From Coturnix japonica (taxonomy: Eukaryota; Chordata; Aves; Galliformes; Phasianidae), in NCBI RefSeq assembly GCF_001577835.2, contig NC_029519.1:31186539-31250538 (forward strand): 64,000 bases of DNA, written 5' to 3'. Below are positions 14,101-26,800 of this stretch, piece after piece. The position numbers and the translations under genes are program-made. Position 1 is the first letter of the stretch. Each line of letters starts with the position of its first letter. Below the pieces are notes generated by a model. That model saw only the letters and a program-made list of their open reading frames with translations, ran no database searches and was not told where the DNA came from.

Positions 14101-17100
14101 GACATACTTAAATTTCAACAATATCTGTGTTCACACCAATACCCCTAGAAAGCCTTAAGTTTTAGGCTAGAGTATATCTGATCTCTGACTTCTAGAGAAC
14201 AGGATGGAAATCAATTATGTTGTATTTGTTTGCTTTGAGGATTTCTAGCTTGTTGTTCTTGTTGATGTGGGAAAACTTCCAGATAGGGGTTGCTGGCCAA
14301 CTTTAGCCTTATGGCTGCTCCGCTGAAGAAATCTCACGTTGTCTCACTATGTTTTATTCAGAGCATTTCTAGAGATGAGTTTTTTTACAGAAAGAAGGAA
14401 GGAGCACAAGTGTCCATATTGCACAGTGACTATACTGAAAGATGAGTGTTTACAAGACTAGAGTTTCAACAGGTCCCAGAGGGAGGATTCAGTTCATATT
14501 TTCATTGGAATCCCAGAGAAAATCCTTAAACATGGTAAGCTGACAACAAACATTTCCTCAGGTGAAATTCTATTGCCAATTATATATATATATAACATAT
14601 ATATTGTTAGAGGAAAACACAAGTGATAAAAATCCTGGCAATACTGAAACATGCCATTTTTCATGATAACCCATTTTTCAGAACACTTCAGTTCTATACA
14701 CTTTATTTAGTAATTTTCAATTATATAACAAAAATCTGACTCTGTTTCAGAGTTATTTTTTCTGTCTAATGTGAATCTTAGTTAAGAAATCTCAAAACCC
14801 ATAGCCGATTGCAGTGTTTGTTCTCTGCCTCATACTCAGATGATTTGTGTAATGTTTTTCCAAGCTACCAGCTCTGCTGAAAGTAAGGATTTGTGGAGAA
14901 AATCCTTGTTATAGTTCATTGAAATGATTGTGAATAAGTTGCTTAAAAACCTTTGAAAATCTAACTCTGAGTCTCTGAGGGGTGATGTAAAGATATGCAT
15001 AGATACTATTAATGAACACAAGTTGAGTAGTGAGGAATGTATAATTAGGCTGTTTCTGATGTTTATCAGAGCGGAAGGAGCCATGAATAAAAAGCAGGTG
15101 TTTAATCAACATGGTGAGACATGCATGCTTGCTGCAAGCTGACTTTCTCTAACTCATTTAGACTGTTAATGTGGAGATGGAGCAGTGTGTGGAATGGCAT
15201 GATGAAAGGAGGCAAGTGTGGAGCACATTTATCCCTGGGGGGACGTATAGGTACACAGTATTTCAGTGCCGAGGCTGTCACAAGCCAGCAAATGAAAATG
15301 GAAGTATATTTCTGCTTACACTCCTCATGGAGCATGCTTGGAAAGAGAATATGTGAGCTGTGGTAAGGTCATGTACACTGCTGTCCTTTTGTCTTACTAG
15401 TGGCATCTCTGATCTCCACTGCAAGGCTCCAGATTTACAGCACTGATCCTTCCAGCAGAGAGAGAGGCTGAGTTTCTTCTGGATAAGGTAAAGTAAAAGG
15501 GTTTCCTTCCATGATATAGGAAAGTGAAATGGACAGATAGTGAGGAGGACAGCAGAAAAATAAGCTCTTCACCCTCCCAGCTTTCTGAGATATGAACCAC
15601 TGAACACTTGGATAAATATAAAATATAAGCTAGTTCAGCTAATGAATCTTCTAATGAATATATTGAATAGTTAACACTTTTCACTCTACCTTGATACAGA
15701 TTATCTCTTTAAAGTTATCATAGACCAATTCAGTTCTGGTGTGATTTCAGTGGATTCAGTAGGGTTGCAGCATCCTTACAACAAGGCTGAAATTGTTTCT
15801 TTGTTCCATTTCCTTTTTCCTGACCAATCATAATTCCATTGTCCTGGATTTAACTCTTCTAACAAAACAACAATTACTGCATGAAATGTTTTTGTTGTCC
15901 ATTTGCAAAGGGTGACCTTCCTTTTCCCTTGCAGAAGTCCCCAGATGGAAGTATAAGTTTTCACAGCTGAATGACTTTCAATACACAAACAAGAGCAGGG
16001 TGAAAACCTTAGCATTGCTATTATTGCTGCTCTCTATAAACAATTACTTATCTTAATAGGGATTAATATAAGAACTAATCGGTTACAGAAATAAACTGAA
16101 ACTGCTGCAAAGCCTGTCTTGGAGCTGTAATTTCCTCCAGCAAATAGAGCTGTGGAGCTACTCATCAAGTTGGGTATTTTTCATCAGGGAGGCTACCAAC
16201 AGCATGAAAGTGCAAAAACAGGGTATGCCAGTATTAGCTGGGAGGAAAGTCCTCTCAAAATTAGCAAAAAAGAAAGAAAAACAGCATATGAAGACTGCAA
16301 CATATGATGACACAAAATACATGCTACATGTATCTTGTTAACCATTCAGGCTTTACAAATGATTTCAAATACAGGAAAAATGACCAAGGTGTGCAGACAA
16401 CTAAAAAGCAACAGAATGTGATAGGTAATCATTTTTACATGCTGAATTTTAATGGACAGACAGTTCATTATGAGCAGCAATAATATGGAACCAACTACTT
16501 AGAAATGCTGTGCACTAGCACAATCAGATTAAATGTAACCTTGTGAACCGCTAATCAGATTACGTTTCAGTGAGCTAATCAACGCAATGTTGTGATTATA
16601 TGGAGTTTATATAGATTACTAGAAGTAAGAGCTGTCAATTCGATAGAATTAATAATCTGTCTTTTCTCATTTCTAAGATTCAACCTCAGTAGCGGGAGCT
16701 TTACTCAGTCTTTTGTTATGTTCTGTTTATTTGCCATTCACTAGGATAACTTCATTCAACCAAGCAAAGGGATCAGTAGAAATCTCTTCCCTGTCAAACT
16801 AGCATCATACTTTGTTGTGATGTGTGAAAAATAAATAAATAAATGACAACATATAGAAAGATCCATGTCTTTTTCTAAGGAATAGCAGCTTCACAAAGAT
16901 GCTAATAAGAGCAGCTCAGTCAGTGCTCCTTTTATCTGCTGGATTCAGGGCTCTGCAGTGTGTTCATCCTGTTGTTCTGATGACAGTTAAGAGCCTACTC
17001 TATTTCAGCATTGCCTCCATCTCAGCTGCCTCCTCAGCTTCTCAATGGAGCTCAAAAGGTGGCTCTGAGCTTCTTCTGTGATTTGTGGCTCAGCGTGGGA

Positions 17101-17879
17101 TTTGCTCTCGACTCAGCCAGCAAATTGTGCTGAGATGTGTGATTCTTCTGAAGCTCAGATGTGTGGCCAGCCATAGCATCGCTGTTGTAGATGCAGAAAT
17201 TTTCCATTCACACAACCCCTTTTATTACAGAAATGCCTTTGTATGGTGACCAACTTGAACAAGCAAATACATTGCACATGATGCATTAGTAATAATTCCT
17301 TGGATATGTGATTAAAGCTGTACTCCCACCAAGGGGAGCAGACAAACAACACTGATTGTGTTGTAAGCCCAGCCAATACCCTATCCTGGCTACTCCTAGG
17401 CACATCGTGGGGAGACAGCAGCCACCAGCACACCTCCACAAGCCTAGAAGAGCAAAGGGGCAGAATGACAGATTGTGACCCAAACAATAGGTTCCTAAGG
17501 AATGAACAACCAGTCCAGGCCCCTGCCATTGCTCTTCCTGTAGACCCTCAGCCCCCTGTCTCTGGGTGTGTCCTTAAGCTGACATCAGCTTTTAATATAC
17601 AACTTTAACTATATATGTATGCATATTTTATTATATAATCCCTTGCAATATGTCTGTTGGTAGAAAACCTGTGCAAAGGGCTCTGAAAAGTGAACTCATC
17701 TCTTGTCCACTCTGATAGTTATTTCACAGATCATTCCTCCTGAAGCCTCCCTTGTCTCTGACGGCAGTCTCCTGCAACACCTCTAGCATTTCTTGGTTGT
17801 CTGTTCATGTATGAACATTCAGACACCTCTCTTCTGACTCCTGTGTGCAGTTACTACTTCTTTTTCTCCACTGGAAATT
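11167..17879. other. Intergenic, no gene seen
   Basis: No gene or recent transposon is recognised. ORFs such as 12453-12809 (+), 13099-13368 (-) and 17155-17529 (-) lack domains and overlap other equally long frames. A short (TATA)n tract lies at about 14580-14605 and an (AAAT)n tract at about 16830-16846. A homeodomain-site-rich block around 16,500-16,600 is listed separately. Confidence 0.55.
16515..16600. promoter_or_regulatory. Candidate regulatory element with repeated TAAT/ATTA cores
   Basis: The 10-mer aatcagatta occurs twice, at 16522-16531 and 16553-16562. A further 'gctaatca' follows at about 16574-16581, within a repeat-free stretch. AATC and ATTA cores are the known binding cores of homeodomain and PBX/MEIS-type factors. 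The clustering is what I see; enhancer function is inferred and unproven. Such cores also arise by chance in AT-rich DNA. Confidence 0.25.
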
Positions 17880-18120
17880 TCTGTCTTGATGCTTCCTGGG
17901 ATCACATTTGCCTTTTTCACATCATTTAACTTTTGGTGATGCTGTGACCAACTAATACACTCAGGTCATTCAAGTCTCTCCTCCTCTCCTCTTCTCTCTC
18001 ATCTTAACCTAGTTTATCTGCCTGTTTATTTCTATAGGCCAGACCAGATATTCCTGCAACCTTTGTGAACACTGATGCAAACTGCGCTTATCCCATTCTC
18101 TCCACTGACCCATTTATTCT
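17880..18120 (-). mobile_element. Ancient CR1/L3-like LINE fragment
   Basis: On the plus strand the order of blocks matches, in reverse complement, the reverse-transcriptase region of amniote CR1/L3-type LINEs as I remember it. 'gggatcacatttgcctttttc' is followed by 'gaccaactaatacactcaggtc', and later comes 'caacctttgtgaacactgatgcaaac', resembling the usual 'ccaaccttt.gtgtcatctgcaaac'. These blocks lie in the right order with expected spacing. The copy is heavily diverged, with no open frame, so it predates modern birds. Exact ends are uncertain. Confidence 0.5.
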
Positions 18121-18467
18121 TATCTTTTTCTCTCCACAAGACTATGTTCTAATTTCCTTAGCATGATCAGTATCTGCCTAAGCAGCATCAATTGTTACTT
18201 TATCATTGTTTTACAATCTTCTAATAACCTTTTTTAATATCCCCCAACTGCAAGGTTTTATCCTTTCTACTAAAATACTATAATATTACTACATTTAAAT
18301 ACATAAAAAGAATAAGCAGACAAATACAACTGAAAGAAAATCTAAATGTTATATTCAAAGCAGACCAGCCTGGCCTTTTCCATATTTTTTGAACTTTTGA
18401 AGGCTAATCTACAAAACAAAAATTTCAAGTAAGGAAAGTTCTTCCTTGTTTCTAAAAGTAGAATTTG

Positions 18468-18522
18468 TTCTAGGATCGTTCGAGTTGGAAGGGATCTTTA
18501 AAGATCATCTAGTCCAAGAGGG
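18468..18522 (-). mobile_element. CR1 LINE, short 3' fragment
   Basis: 'gagttggaagggatctttaa' followed by 'agatcatctagtccaa' is the reverse complement of the near-terminal CR1 sequence, whose forward form reads TTGGACTAGATGATCTTTAAAG and then CCCTTCCAACTC. Only about 55 bp remain. The terminal 8-bp repeats are not recognisable upstream. Confidence 0.75.
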
Positions 18523-18566
18523 CTAATATTCTAAAGGGAGGATGGTTGGCATGGCTATTTTTGATC

Positions 18567-18598
18567 TGCTTAACATATATTTAAATGTATGTTAAGCA
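18567..18598. repeat. 32-bp near-perfect palindrome
   Basis: An 11-bp left arm (tgcttaacata, 18567-18577) is mirrored by tatgttaagca at 18588-18598. The 10 bases between them are also self-complementary apart from one T/G wobble. The whole can fold as one long hairpin or cruciform. No transposon ends or TA duplication are obvious, so the origin is unknown. Confidence 0.85.
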
Positions 18599-21500
18599 AA
18601 AAAAGTTGCCAGGACTTATGGAAAACTACAGAAGCTGAACATATATTGTAAGGAAAATACACACTTCTCCACCTATATCCAGATAGCACCTTCATTGTGA
18701 GACAGAACACTGAATAAGAGAGGCATATTCAGATCATCTGTGTGTTCTCTGGTGAACTGTGCATAATCACCGTGGAGGAAAATAGCATAATTATAGAAAA
18801 TAATGGTGTTAAATTAATACTGTCTGAAGGGCTACAAATGATCTGACAGTGGGTGACTAAGACATTGTTTTGCCATTGGATGGGGTAAGCACAAGGTCAC
18901 AGACAGCAAGCCAAGGAAGGGTTTTTGTCTTTACTTAAGTTTGAAGCAGTGAGATGATAAATGAAATGATATAGCAAGAATAATACAGAACAAGGCAATG
19001 CACCTAACAATTGCTACATGATGATAGTGACAGTGATTAAGAAAGGTACATTCCCAATTGCCTTAATACTTTACTATCATCCACCAGATCCCACAGAGCC
19101 TCAGTTGCAGTGAGGATTTGGAGAGTCTTTCCCAGCAACTGGAAAATCGTATGTAGTGTGCCCATTTGTAATTGAGGTCTCCAAGTTCACTGCAAGAGGG
19201 TCCAGCTTTTATATTGTTGAATAAACAAGTTTACATGACAATTAGGTGGAAACATCTGGTTTCATTCTCCCTTTGGATTCCACCTCAAGCCTGGCCAGGG
19301 CTCAAGGAGGAACCAAGGAAGTTTGTGTACTAGTAGGCCTTGACACTATGCTTCTAAACAAGGAAAGGTTAATACATTCTCATAATGCTTTATCTAAGCT
19401 ACATCTCTTGCTAATGAGATTTTTGTCCAAGATACACATTTTGCTAATGATCAGATACTGATGATAAATAATTCTGGAGTGCAAGTTTTATCTAAAGGTC
19501 AACTTTGGTTCACGACCTACTATTCAGGCCTACTACTTCAGCCATTGAAATACAATCTTTTATTGATTCAAAATGTAAATTGCACTTTTTTTTTTTTTTT
19601 TTTTTTTTCCATTTTCACTTTTGTGACATACTTCTTCTCAGGAATACAGTTTTCTTTAGATGTATTTAACCTCTGCTAAAAACAGAAATGTTAAGTCCTT
19701 TGCTCAAACATTTTAGTTATTCTTGGTATCTGTCTAAAGGTAAGTTACAGACTCATTTTACAATTCGCTTAAGCTTTATTCCAGTTCTATTTTGATCTAT
19801 TTTAAGGTCAGAAGAACCACTGTAACAATCACTGCTTAACCAAAATATGCTGGAGAATAAAAATGCCTAGTGATCTCCTCATTCTTTCCTGTTTTTCAAG
19901 CAATGATAAACATTCCCTGTAGATCTCTTGTTGATTCAACTATAACATAGCAAAAAGGGTGTATGACCTAAACCTTGTTGTCTTTCCTAGCCCTCTTCTC
20001 AAAAAAGGGAAAAAAAGGAAAAAAAGACCACAAATTAAACTAATATACAAATTAAACTACAACAGACAGTAGATTTTTCAACACGTAGATTTTTTTCAAC
20101 AAAGTCAAATGCTGTAATCAATTACTTTGGAATTTCTGTTTATTTTGAAGAGCTGAGAACATCCGTGTATCACTTACTAACAGAAGAGAATTAGCTCCTA
20201 ATTAACACACCAGCCACTGCAATTTTTTATCATTTTACATTTTATATTTTTTCCCAGTTTAATCTGGTCTAAGCTATTCTAATGAATGAACAGCTTTGCC
20301 TGACTCTTTTCCACTGTCAAGTTTTGTGTTGGCTAATATTAGACTGCTATCTAGAAAACTAAATTCTTGGCAAGATTTTGAGCACCGATGCTTATGTACA
20401 GCTCTGCCTGTTAGACACCACTGTTACACTGTTCTGGATACCAAAATGACTCTTGGTATTGTTACATTTCTCCACATACTCAGAGAAGACAAAAACACTT
20501 TTTTGTAATATATCTTGAGTGAAATTCAGATTAAGTCAGAGGAACTCAAAATTTAAGTCAGTAGAGAGTTCAGAACACAACAGGAGCCTGACTGACCCTA
20601 AGGAGGGAGTCAGTGTTTTATTTAACAGCACATAACACAGCAGGAAAAAAAAGAAGAAAAAAAGATATTAGTTCATAGCTACATACAACTCACAACTGAG
20701 GGGTGTTTCTTTTTAGCTCTGTATACCCAAGTACAGTACATCTCAGGCTTCTCATGTATCACATACATGTCGAATAGAAAGCACTTGCAAAGTGAAAATA
20801 CGCTCACCCTGTAGGGTTTGAAGAATGGAAATGCCCTTTCTTCTCACGACCCACCATTTCATCTAGCAACAGTTGAACATGTATTTATATTTTCACTGAA
20901 TTTATGTTCTTGTTGAAATTACTCCTTAGTAGGTTGCTTAGTAGACGACTGAAGGTTGTATATGTTGTTTGATGACTGGAACATGCTAGAAGAATCATGT
21001 GGTAAGTGTCAAAGCAGACTGAAACACATTTAGCTTTAGCATTTGCTGCTTGTTGAGAGCATATGCTTGTGAGGAAACCTCAAGGCTAAACCCTATCCTA
21101 TCTTTAGGTTTGTATGCTTACATACATTCAAACAAATGAACAACAGATTCTCTAAGATAAGGGAAAACATTGCTATTGGACTACAATATTAAACATAAAT
21201 TGTTGTTAGCCCCTAAATAAGGATGTGGCTCAAGGTTAGTCTTAGCAGTGTCTACATATTTCCAGCTATTGTCTCATCTTCTTCGTGCATGTTCTACTTC
21301 CCACTAGTCACGATGACAGGCAACTTCCACAGTCCCTCATTTTTGCCCAGACTTCCTCTGGCCTGACCATCTTTATTATGTTCTTAAGGTCATAAGGGTT
21401 TGCTTTTCTCTCTCCATACTCTACTTTCTGTAGTACAGTTTCCCATTCGTTCCCCAGAGAAAGATTTACTGTGGCTCTTTCTAGTTCACTCTTACAGCCA

Positions 21501-23554
21501 TGGGAAGAAAACTCTTCTGAGCTGAAGTCATCCAATATTTCCTTCAACAAGAGGATTCAGCACCATTCTCTCTGCCTAATACCTGTGTGGTATATTCACC
21601 CAGTTTCTTGTGCAAAGTAATAAGTGTATGTAACCTAGAGTATCACCTAGTTCATCCACCAGGCAGTGTTTTTCATGTGCTGCATTTGCACAACCAGTGT
21701 AATCCCACCAAGCAAGGAGAAACATGGAAAGCAGGGTTTTTATTTCTATTTTAACTGGGTATTTGCAAGCTGAATAATTTCCAGTCCATTAGTGATGTCT
21801 GAATATGAAATAAGAATTAGAGGTTAAACAGTTTAACAGAAATTGTGCCACAGTTACAATAGATGGCTCTTCCATTTCACTGAAGGGGTGAACAATAAAA
21901 TAAAAAAAGGAAAAAAAAGAAAGAAAACAAAAAGCAGGGCTGAGGCTATATGAAGACTTTGCACGTTGCTATGAGTTCACATTCCCTCCAGGCTGTGTGC
22001 TTGCTGTGCCTCAGCCCAGGATCTGAGCCAAATCTTGTTTTCTCTGCCCCTGTTCAGGTACATGCTGAATGTCTTGCAAGGACCTGAGTGATGGTCAGCA
22101 AGTCAGTGACGACACTGTAGTGAACTGGACCCTGAAAGAATCTGGCAAGTCCAACTGTACCCCAGAAATTCAGGGTGCTGAATTTTGCATCCAAAAGGAG
22201 TGGGAGTTCCTAATCACAGGATCTTTTAGACAGGTAGTGCTTCTTGAAATCAAATTGTTGTCCTTCTCTGTAATGCCTGAGTAGTGGTTGTCTGGACTAC
22301 CTTGCCTAATTGAGAGCAATGCAGAACAACTCAAGCACTTCTTTGTAATGATCTCTCCTGTTTGCTCAGGCTTATGAAATGCTCACCCAGTGACCAGGGT
22401 TTGGAGACTGAGCCCTTGTCTTTTTCTCATCTTGTTGAATCATCATAAGTTGTCAGGTTTAAAGTATTTCTATTAAATCATGGCTTTGAAATGTGTGTTC
22501 TGTGACTAATATGGAGTAGCAGAATGACAGGCAGTTTTTGTGTCGATAATAGTCTCATTTGATCATTCCTAAAAAAGCAAACAGAAAAAGGAATGTAAAT
22601 GTTAGCTGATATGTCCTCTATTATGCATGCTAGCTATTAGCCCTAACAAATATTAATTACAACTTTTAACAGTTGGCAAAGTGGTCTTGACATTTCAAAG
22701 GTGAATTTACACATTAAAGACACTTGTCTCTGCTGTGGAAGAGGAATATGGCAAAAGATGAAACTGCATGCATAAAACTGGTGTGGCAGGACTGCTGCAC
22801 ATCTTGAAGGCTAAGCTGAATCTTAGTAAAGAAGGTAGTAGGTGAAATTATGTTGGACAGGGACAGAGCTAACTTGTCAGTTTTGGGTATCAGCCCAAGA
22901 GCCAACAAAGTCCTCTTCCCATGGCAAATGAGGACACTGTATCCATGGCAAGAAGAACTGGTTCCTGAGCGTGTGCTCTTCTAGATCTTGCAGAGGTGAA
23001 ACCAAAGACAGTGATGACTGTGTATGCCTACTTAATGGACAGGGGGATGAAGAAGGGGCTGATCGACATAAAAAGTTAAGCAAACAAACAAAATGCAACA
23101 GAAGTTCACCTTCCCACCACGGGTCCATGAGTAGCAGACCAGCTGTGTCCCTGCAGAAATGCTTTTGGCCTAGGAACTGCTGGAGCTCAAAGATGCTATG
23201 CTTTGCAAGGCAAACCAGTATTAGGAGAGAGGAGTTTTAACCAACAAACATGCTCTTTTCCCACAGGAAAATTTCTTGAGAGCTCACATGAATGCATTAG
23301 TAACAGACCAGCATTTGCAGCGCTGCTCTGGAGCTGTTTTCACCTCATTATTTCCCCAACACATGGTCTGTGGTTTTATGCTGTGTTCTGTTTGTTTGTT
23401 TGTTTTTCCCCTGAGAGCTATGAGGTAGTGGGTATGAGCTGTATTGGGAATTAATTTTATTTCTATCCTCAGTCCATTAAATTGCTGTCATTTGGTCCAG
23501 GGTTTGACCATTTCCTTACCCTTGCAAGCAAAGCAGCCATACAAAAGTTGAGAC
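18599..23554. other. Intergenic, no gene seen
   Basis: No exon recognised. The stretch contains a 23-T homopolymer (listed separately) and purine-rich tracts at about 19998-20028 and 21895-21935. ORFs such as 21308-21550 (-), 22877-23128 (-) and 22971-23240 (+) have no recognisable domain. Confidence 0.55.
19586..19608. repeat. Poly-T tract (23 T)
   Basis: This is an uninterrupted homopolymer of 23 T. It could be the tail of an unrecognised retroposed sequence on the minus strand, but no parent sequence is visible on either side, so I call it a simple repeat. Confidence 0.95.
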
Positions 23555-23621
23555 TTGCGCCCCGTGCTGGTGGGGGTGTGTATGTGTGTGTGAGGGGCGC
23601 TGGGCGCAATGCTTGGCACAG

Positions 23622-23636
23622 TCACCAGGTGGCGCT
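23622..23636 (+). promoter_or_regulatory. Candidate CTCF binding site
   Basis: The 15-mer tcaccaggtggcgct closely fits the CTCF core consensus (C/T)CA(C/G)(C/T)AG(G/A)(G/T)GGC(G/A)(C/G)(T/C). It lies in a small CpG-bearing, GC-rich island (about 23555-23640) inside otherwise AT-rich DNA, where most CpGs would be lost if methylated. If bound, CTCF would act as a loop anchor or insulator in the interval downstream of SNCA, with the motif on the plus strand. The motif match is visible; binding is inferred. Confidence 0.55.
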
Positions 23637-23739
23637 GCGTAATTTCTAAAGCTGCAAGAAATTGTTCAACGCTGAGTACAACCCTTTGCTAAAATAAACC
23701 CCAGCCGAACACTATAAACCAAACAAACAACCCTCTCCC

Positions 23740-23812
23740 TATAAAAAAAACCCCCAAACAACAACAACAAAAAACAAAACAAACAAACAAAAAAACCCAA
23801 AACCACAACAAT
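23740..23812. repeat. A/C-rich simple repeat, (AAC)n and (AAAC)n
   Basis: A degenerate array of AAC, AAAC and A-run units, with short C runs at each end. No parent retrotransposon is recognised on either side. Confidence 0.9.
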
Positions 23813-26800
23813 CACCTTGCTTTTAGTACACCGGTGGTGAAAAGGGCACATGCAACTTTTTTCCTGGCCTCTCAAACCTTTTACTGAGTACTCCCTAATG
23901 TCGCAGAAGAGAAGTAAAAAGGCACAAATTGTTCTCATGGAGCAAGCTGGAGGGTTGGTTTGTGGCCCTCTCAAACACGATAACAAGAAAAAAAAATGTA
24001 GGTAGATTTTACTTAGGGAGGAAGAAGCAGTGACTAACCATGCAGGAAAGAGGCTTCTATGGAATGGGAGTCTGAGGTGCTGGTAAGAAGTGAAAAAGCA
24101 TCACCAGGAGAAAGCATTCAAGTGGACTTACATTTTTCTGTGTGGCCAGGATTCCCTCCACGGTGCCCATGTCTATGCTGGTAATACTCATCAAATGCAG
24201 AAGTTGCCATGATGGGATTTCAGGCAAACACCTACTCTGAGATCAAACAGAGTTAAAAGGAAAATGAGCAGAGAGGTACATAACATTACATAACCTTACA
24301 TGCTGCGAGAGAAAGGTCAGAAAGGGAGAATTTCAACCAGAGCTTCGGTCCCTCAGAGTACAAACATTAGCCAAAATATATGAGCTCAGTGAGTCTGTAA
24401 CCAACCTGACCATGAAAGCCATCACACATCTGAGGAAACAAAATGTAAAATGCACCTGTTTGGGTCCTGCCACCTGCAGCCTGAGTAGTGTGCAGCTTTC
24501 ATTTGACTGAAGAGGAGGAGAAGGGAAACAAGTCTATTATCTGCTAAATTTGCAAACAGTGCTGCACCCTCAGTTACACCTCTGTTTAAAAGGAAGTACA
24601 AACTGTTCTTTAGGTCAAAGTCAAAACAAGCAGCAAGAATTCAGTAGTATCCCTGAATTCCTTCTGAAATCTTACCATGAGAACATCTGGGAAACCAGCA
24701 GGCAAACCCAGCTCATGGGCACTGAAGATGCCATCATGGAGCCCTTATGAAGACTCAGACAGATCATGGCAAGCATTTACCTCCTCAAGCTGTGCCCTCC
24801 AGGCAGGTCTTTACATTTAGCTTCTGACTTAGAAGCAGGTTTTTGTTTGCCTAACATACTGTGCTGTTACATGCCATACAGAGGATGATTACAATAGCTG
24901 AGTTAAATTTAGTTTAAACAAACAAGTTTCATATGCCTTAACAAAGGCAGGAATCTCTGCATAAAGCTTAAACTTGTCTGATGACAAAAAAACCCGACAA
25001 ACATACTTGCAATCAACTAAGCTGTCATTTATTGAAGAATAACCGAGTTTAAAAGAACGTCTCGGTCATAATTTGGTCTAGTGATATTATAATAACAAAG
25101 GGCTGGTTTGGTGCATGAGTGAATGAAGGTAACTAGTCTCTTGATCATCTGCTTGGGCTCTAGGCTATTTTCCTTTTCTTAGATTTTATTCTTTTGTATG
25201 ATGGGTGCTGATCTGAGCAGGCCTGGGATGCACACACAGGTGAATAAAGGCACTTAAGTCAGGACTTATCTGGAACAGAGAAAATTAAAATAACAAACGC
25301 TACCTGAACCTTGGCTATGCAAAGAATAGAAAGTAACTGAAACTGCATTTCTGCTCATACATTTGTAATTTTCATCAGAAAATCCAAATAGAGATCATCT
25401 ATTCCTGATGGGTAATTTCTAGGAAAGAATCTGTGTAATTGAGTGCTTGTTACACTCTATATCGTATGCATATAAATTAAAGTAAGAAAGCCTCTAAGCC
25501 ATAATCCAAGCCAACTATTAGCCTAAGCAGCCTATCACGCTTCTTGTAAGATAGTAATGAGAGGTTGGTAGGACTTCTGTAAGCGTAGGAGGGCCTGGAA
25601 AAGATCCAGCAGTTTTACAAATCTGAGAATTCCAACAGGATGGGAGAAATTAAATGTAATGTTACTATAAATAAATGTTCCCAAATTTGAAGCCAAGTTT
25701 AATACTGCCTTTGCCACGGCCCAGGGTAAGGAGTGATACGTGACTTTGCTACTACAACATGTTGCACAGTTTCAGCTTTCCATTTCTTTCCAGCCCTGAG
25801 GCTTTCCTCCCACTCTTCCTCTTTGTACTGCAAAACGAAAGCAAAATTATCTTTATAGATAATTCTCCAGAATTATCTTTAAAATCAGTGCAACCTCAAC
25901 TAGGGCTGAGTTGGAGTTAATCAGAGAAGAGGAGTAAATGCCCCTGTGCTACGTCTGAAGATAAGTCTTTTGTCATTGGAAATAAAAAGCTATGCATGAT
26001 GTATTTAAGCTGTACACAAATTCCCAGCTGGTAATGTGTATTCTGTTTTGAATTAAATAATTAAAAATGTTCTGTCCAGAAAGCCCACAGCAAGAAATGT
26101 AGTAACATAAAATAACATGACATTTTAAGGTTTTGATTTTTTCAGGACATTTTTGGATTTCTAAGTACTATATTAGCAAATCAAAGGTGTCCCAAAAGAA
26201 CAAGCAATTCAACTAGCCCCAAATATATCATCAAAAGCTCCTCAAGTTCAGGAAGCAAAGCCTGGAGGATTATGCATGAAGGCTTAGTCTGATCACCTCA
26301 TGGCTAGGGCCCAGTGCAGGTAATGCACTTTCCAACACCCTTGCAGTCTCCAGACTTGCTGGGCCTCACATCCCACCCCAGAGGTCCTTAAACTCTTACC
26401 TTGCACCATGCCTTTGCTGTATAGCAAGCATAGGGCTCCCCTGCAGCGCTTGTCTGTCATCACAAAGCCAGAACCTGTCCACAGTCTGCTTCAGTTTCTA
26501 GAGAAATATCCTGAAATCCCTAAACCAGAGCTGTTTGAGGGCTCTCAGAAACGCCGTCGTTTTCATGGCAGAGCTGAGATGGAAGAGCTGGAAGTTTGGG
26601 GCTGTTAAACTGTGTACAGCAGGGATGCCCTGGGGCTCCCTTGATGCTTTGTGGACCTCATTACTGGTGTAGAGAATATCCCTGTCCCCTGGAGCAGCTG
26701 CTATGTGAGGGAAATATTTTGGTTCAAATACACTGAGTACAAGTGCTTCTGAAATCAGATTTTCTTTGATTTCTGGTTCACAGGTTTCTGCTTGAAATAG

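Noticed and set aside
23591-23604. Second CTCF-like match (gaggggcgctggg)
   Set aside because: It is one base short of the AGGGGGCGCT core spacing and lacks the upstream CCA part, so only the site at 23622 is kept.
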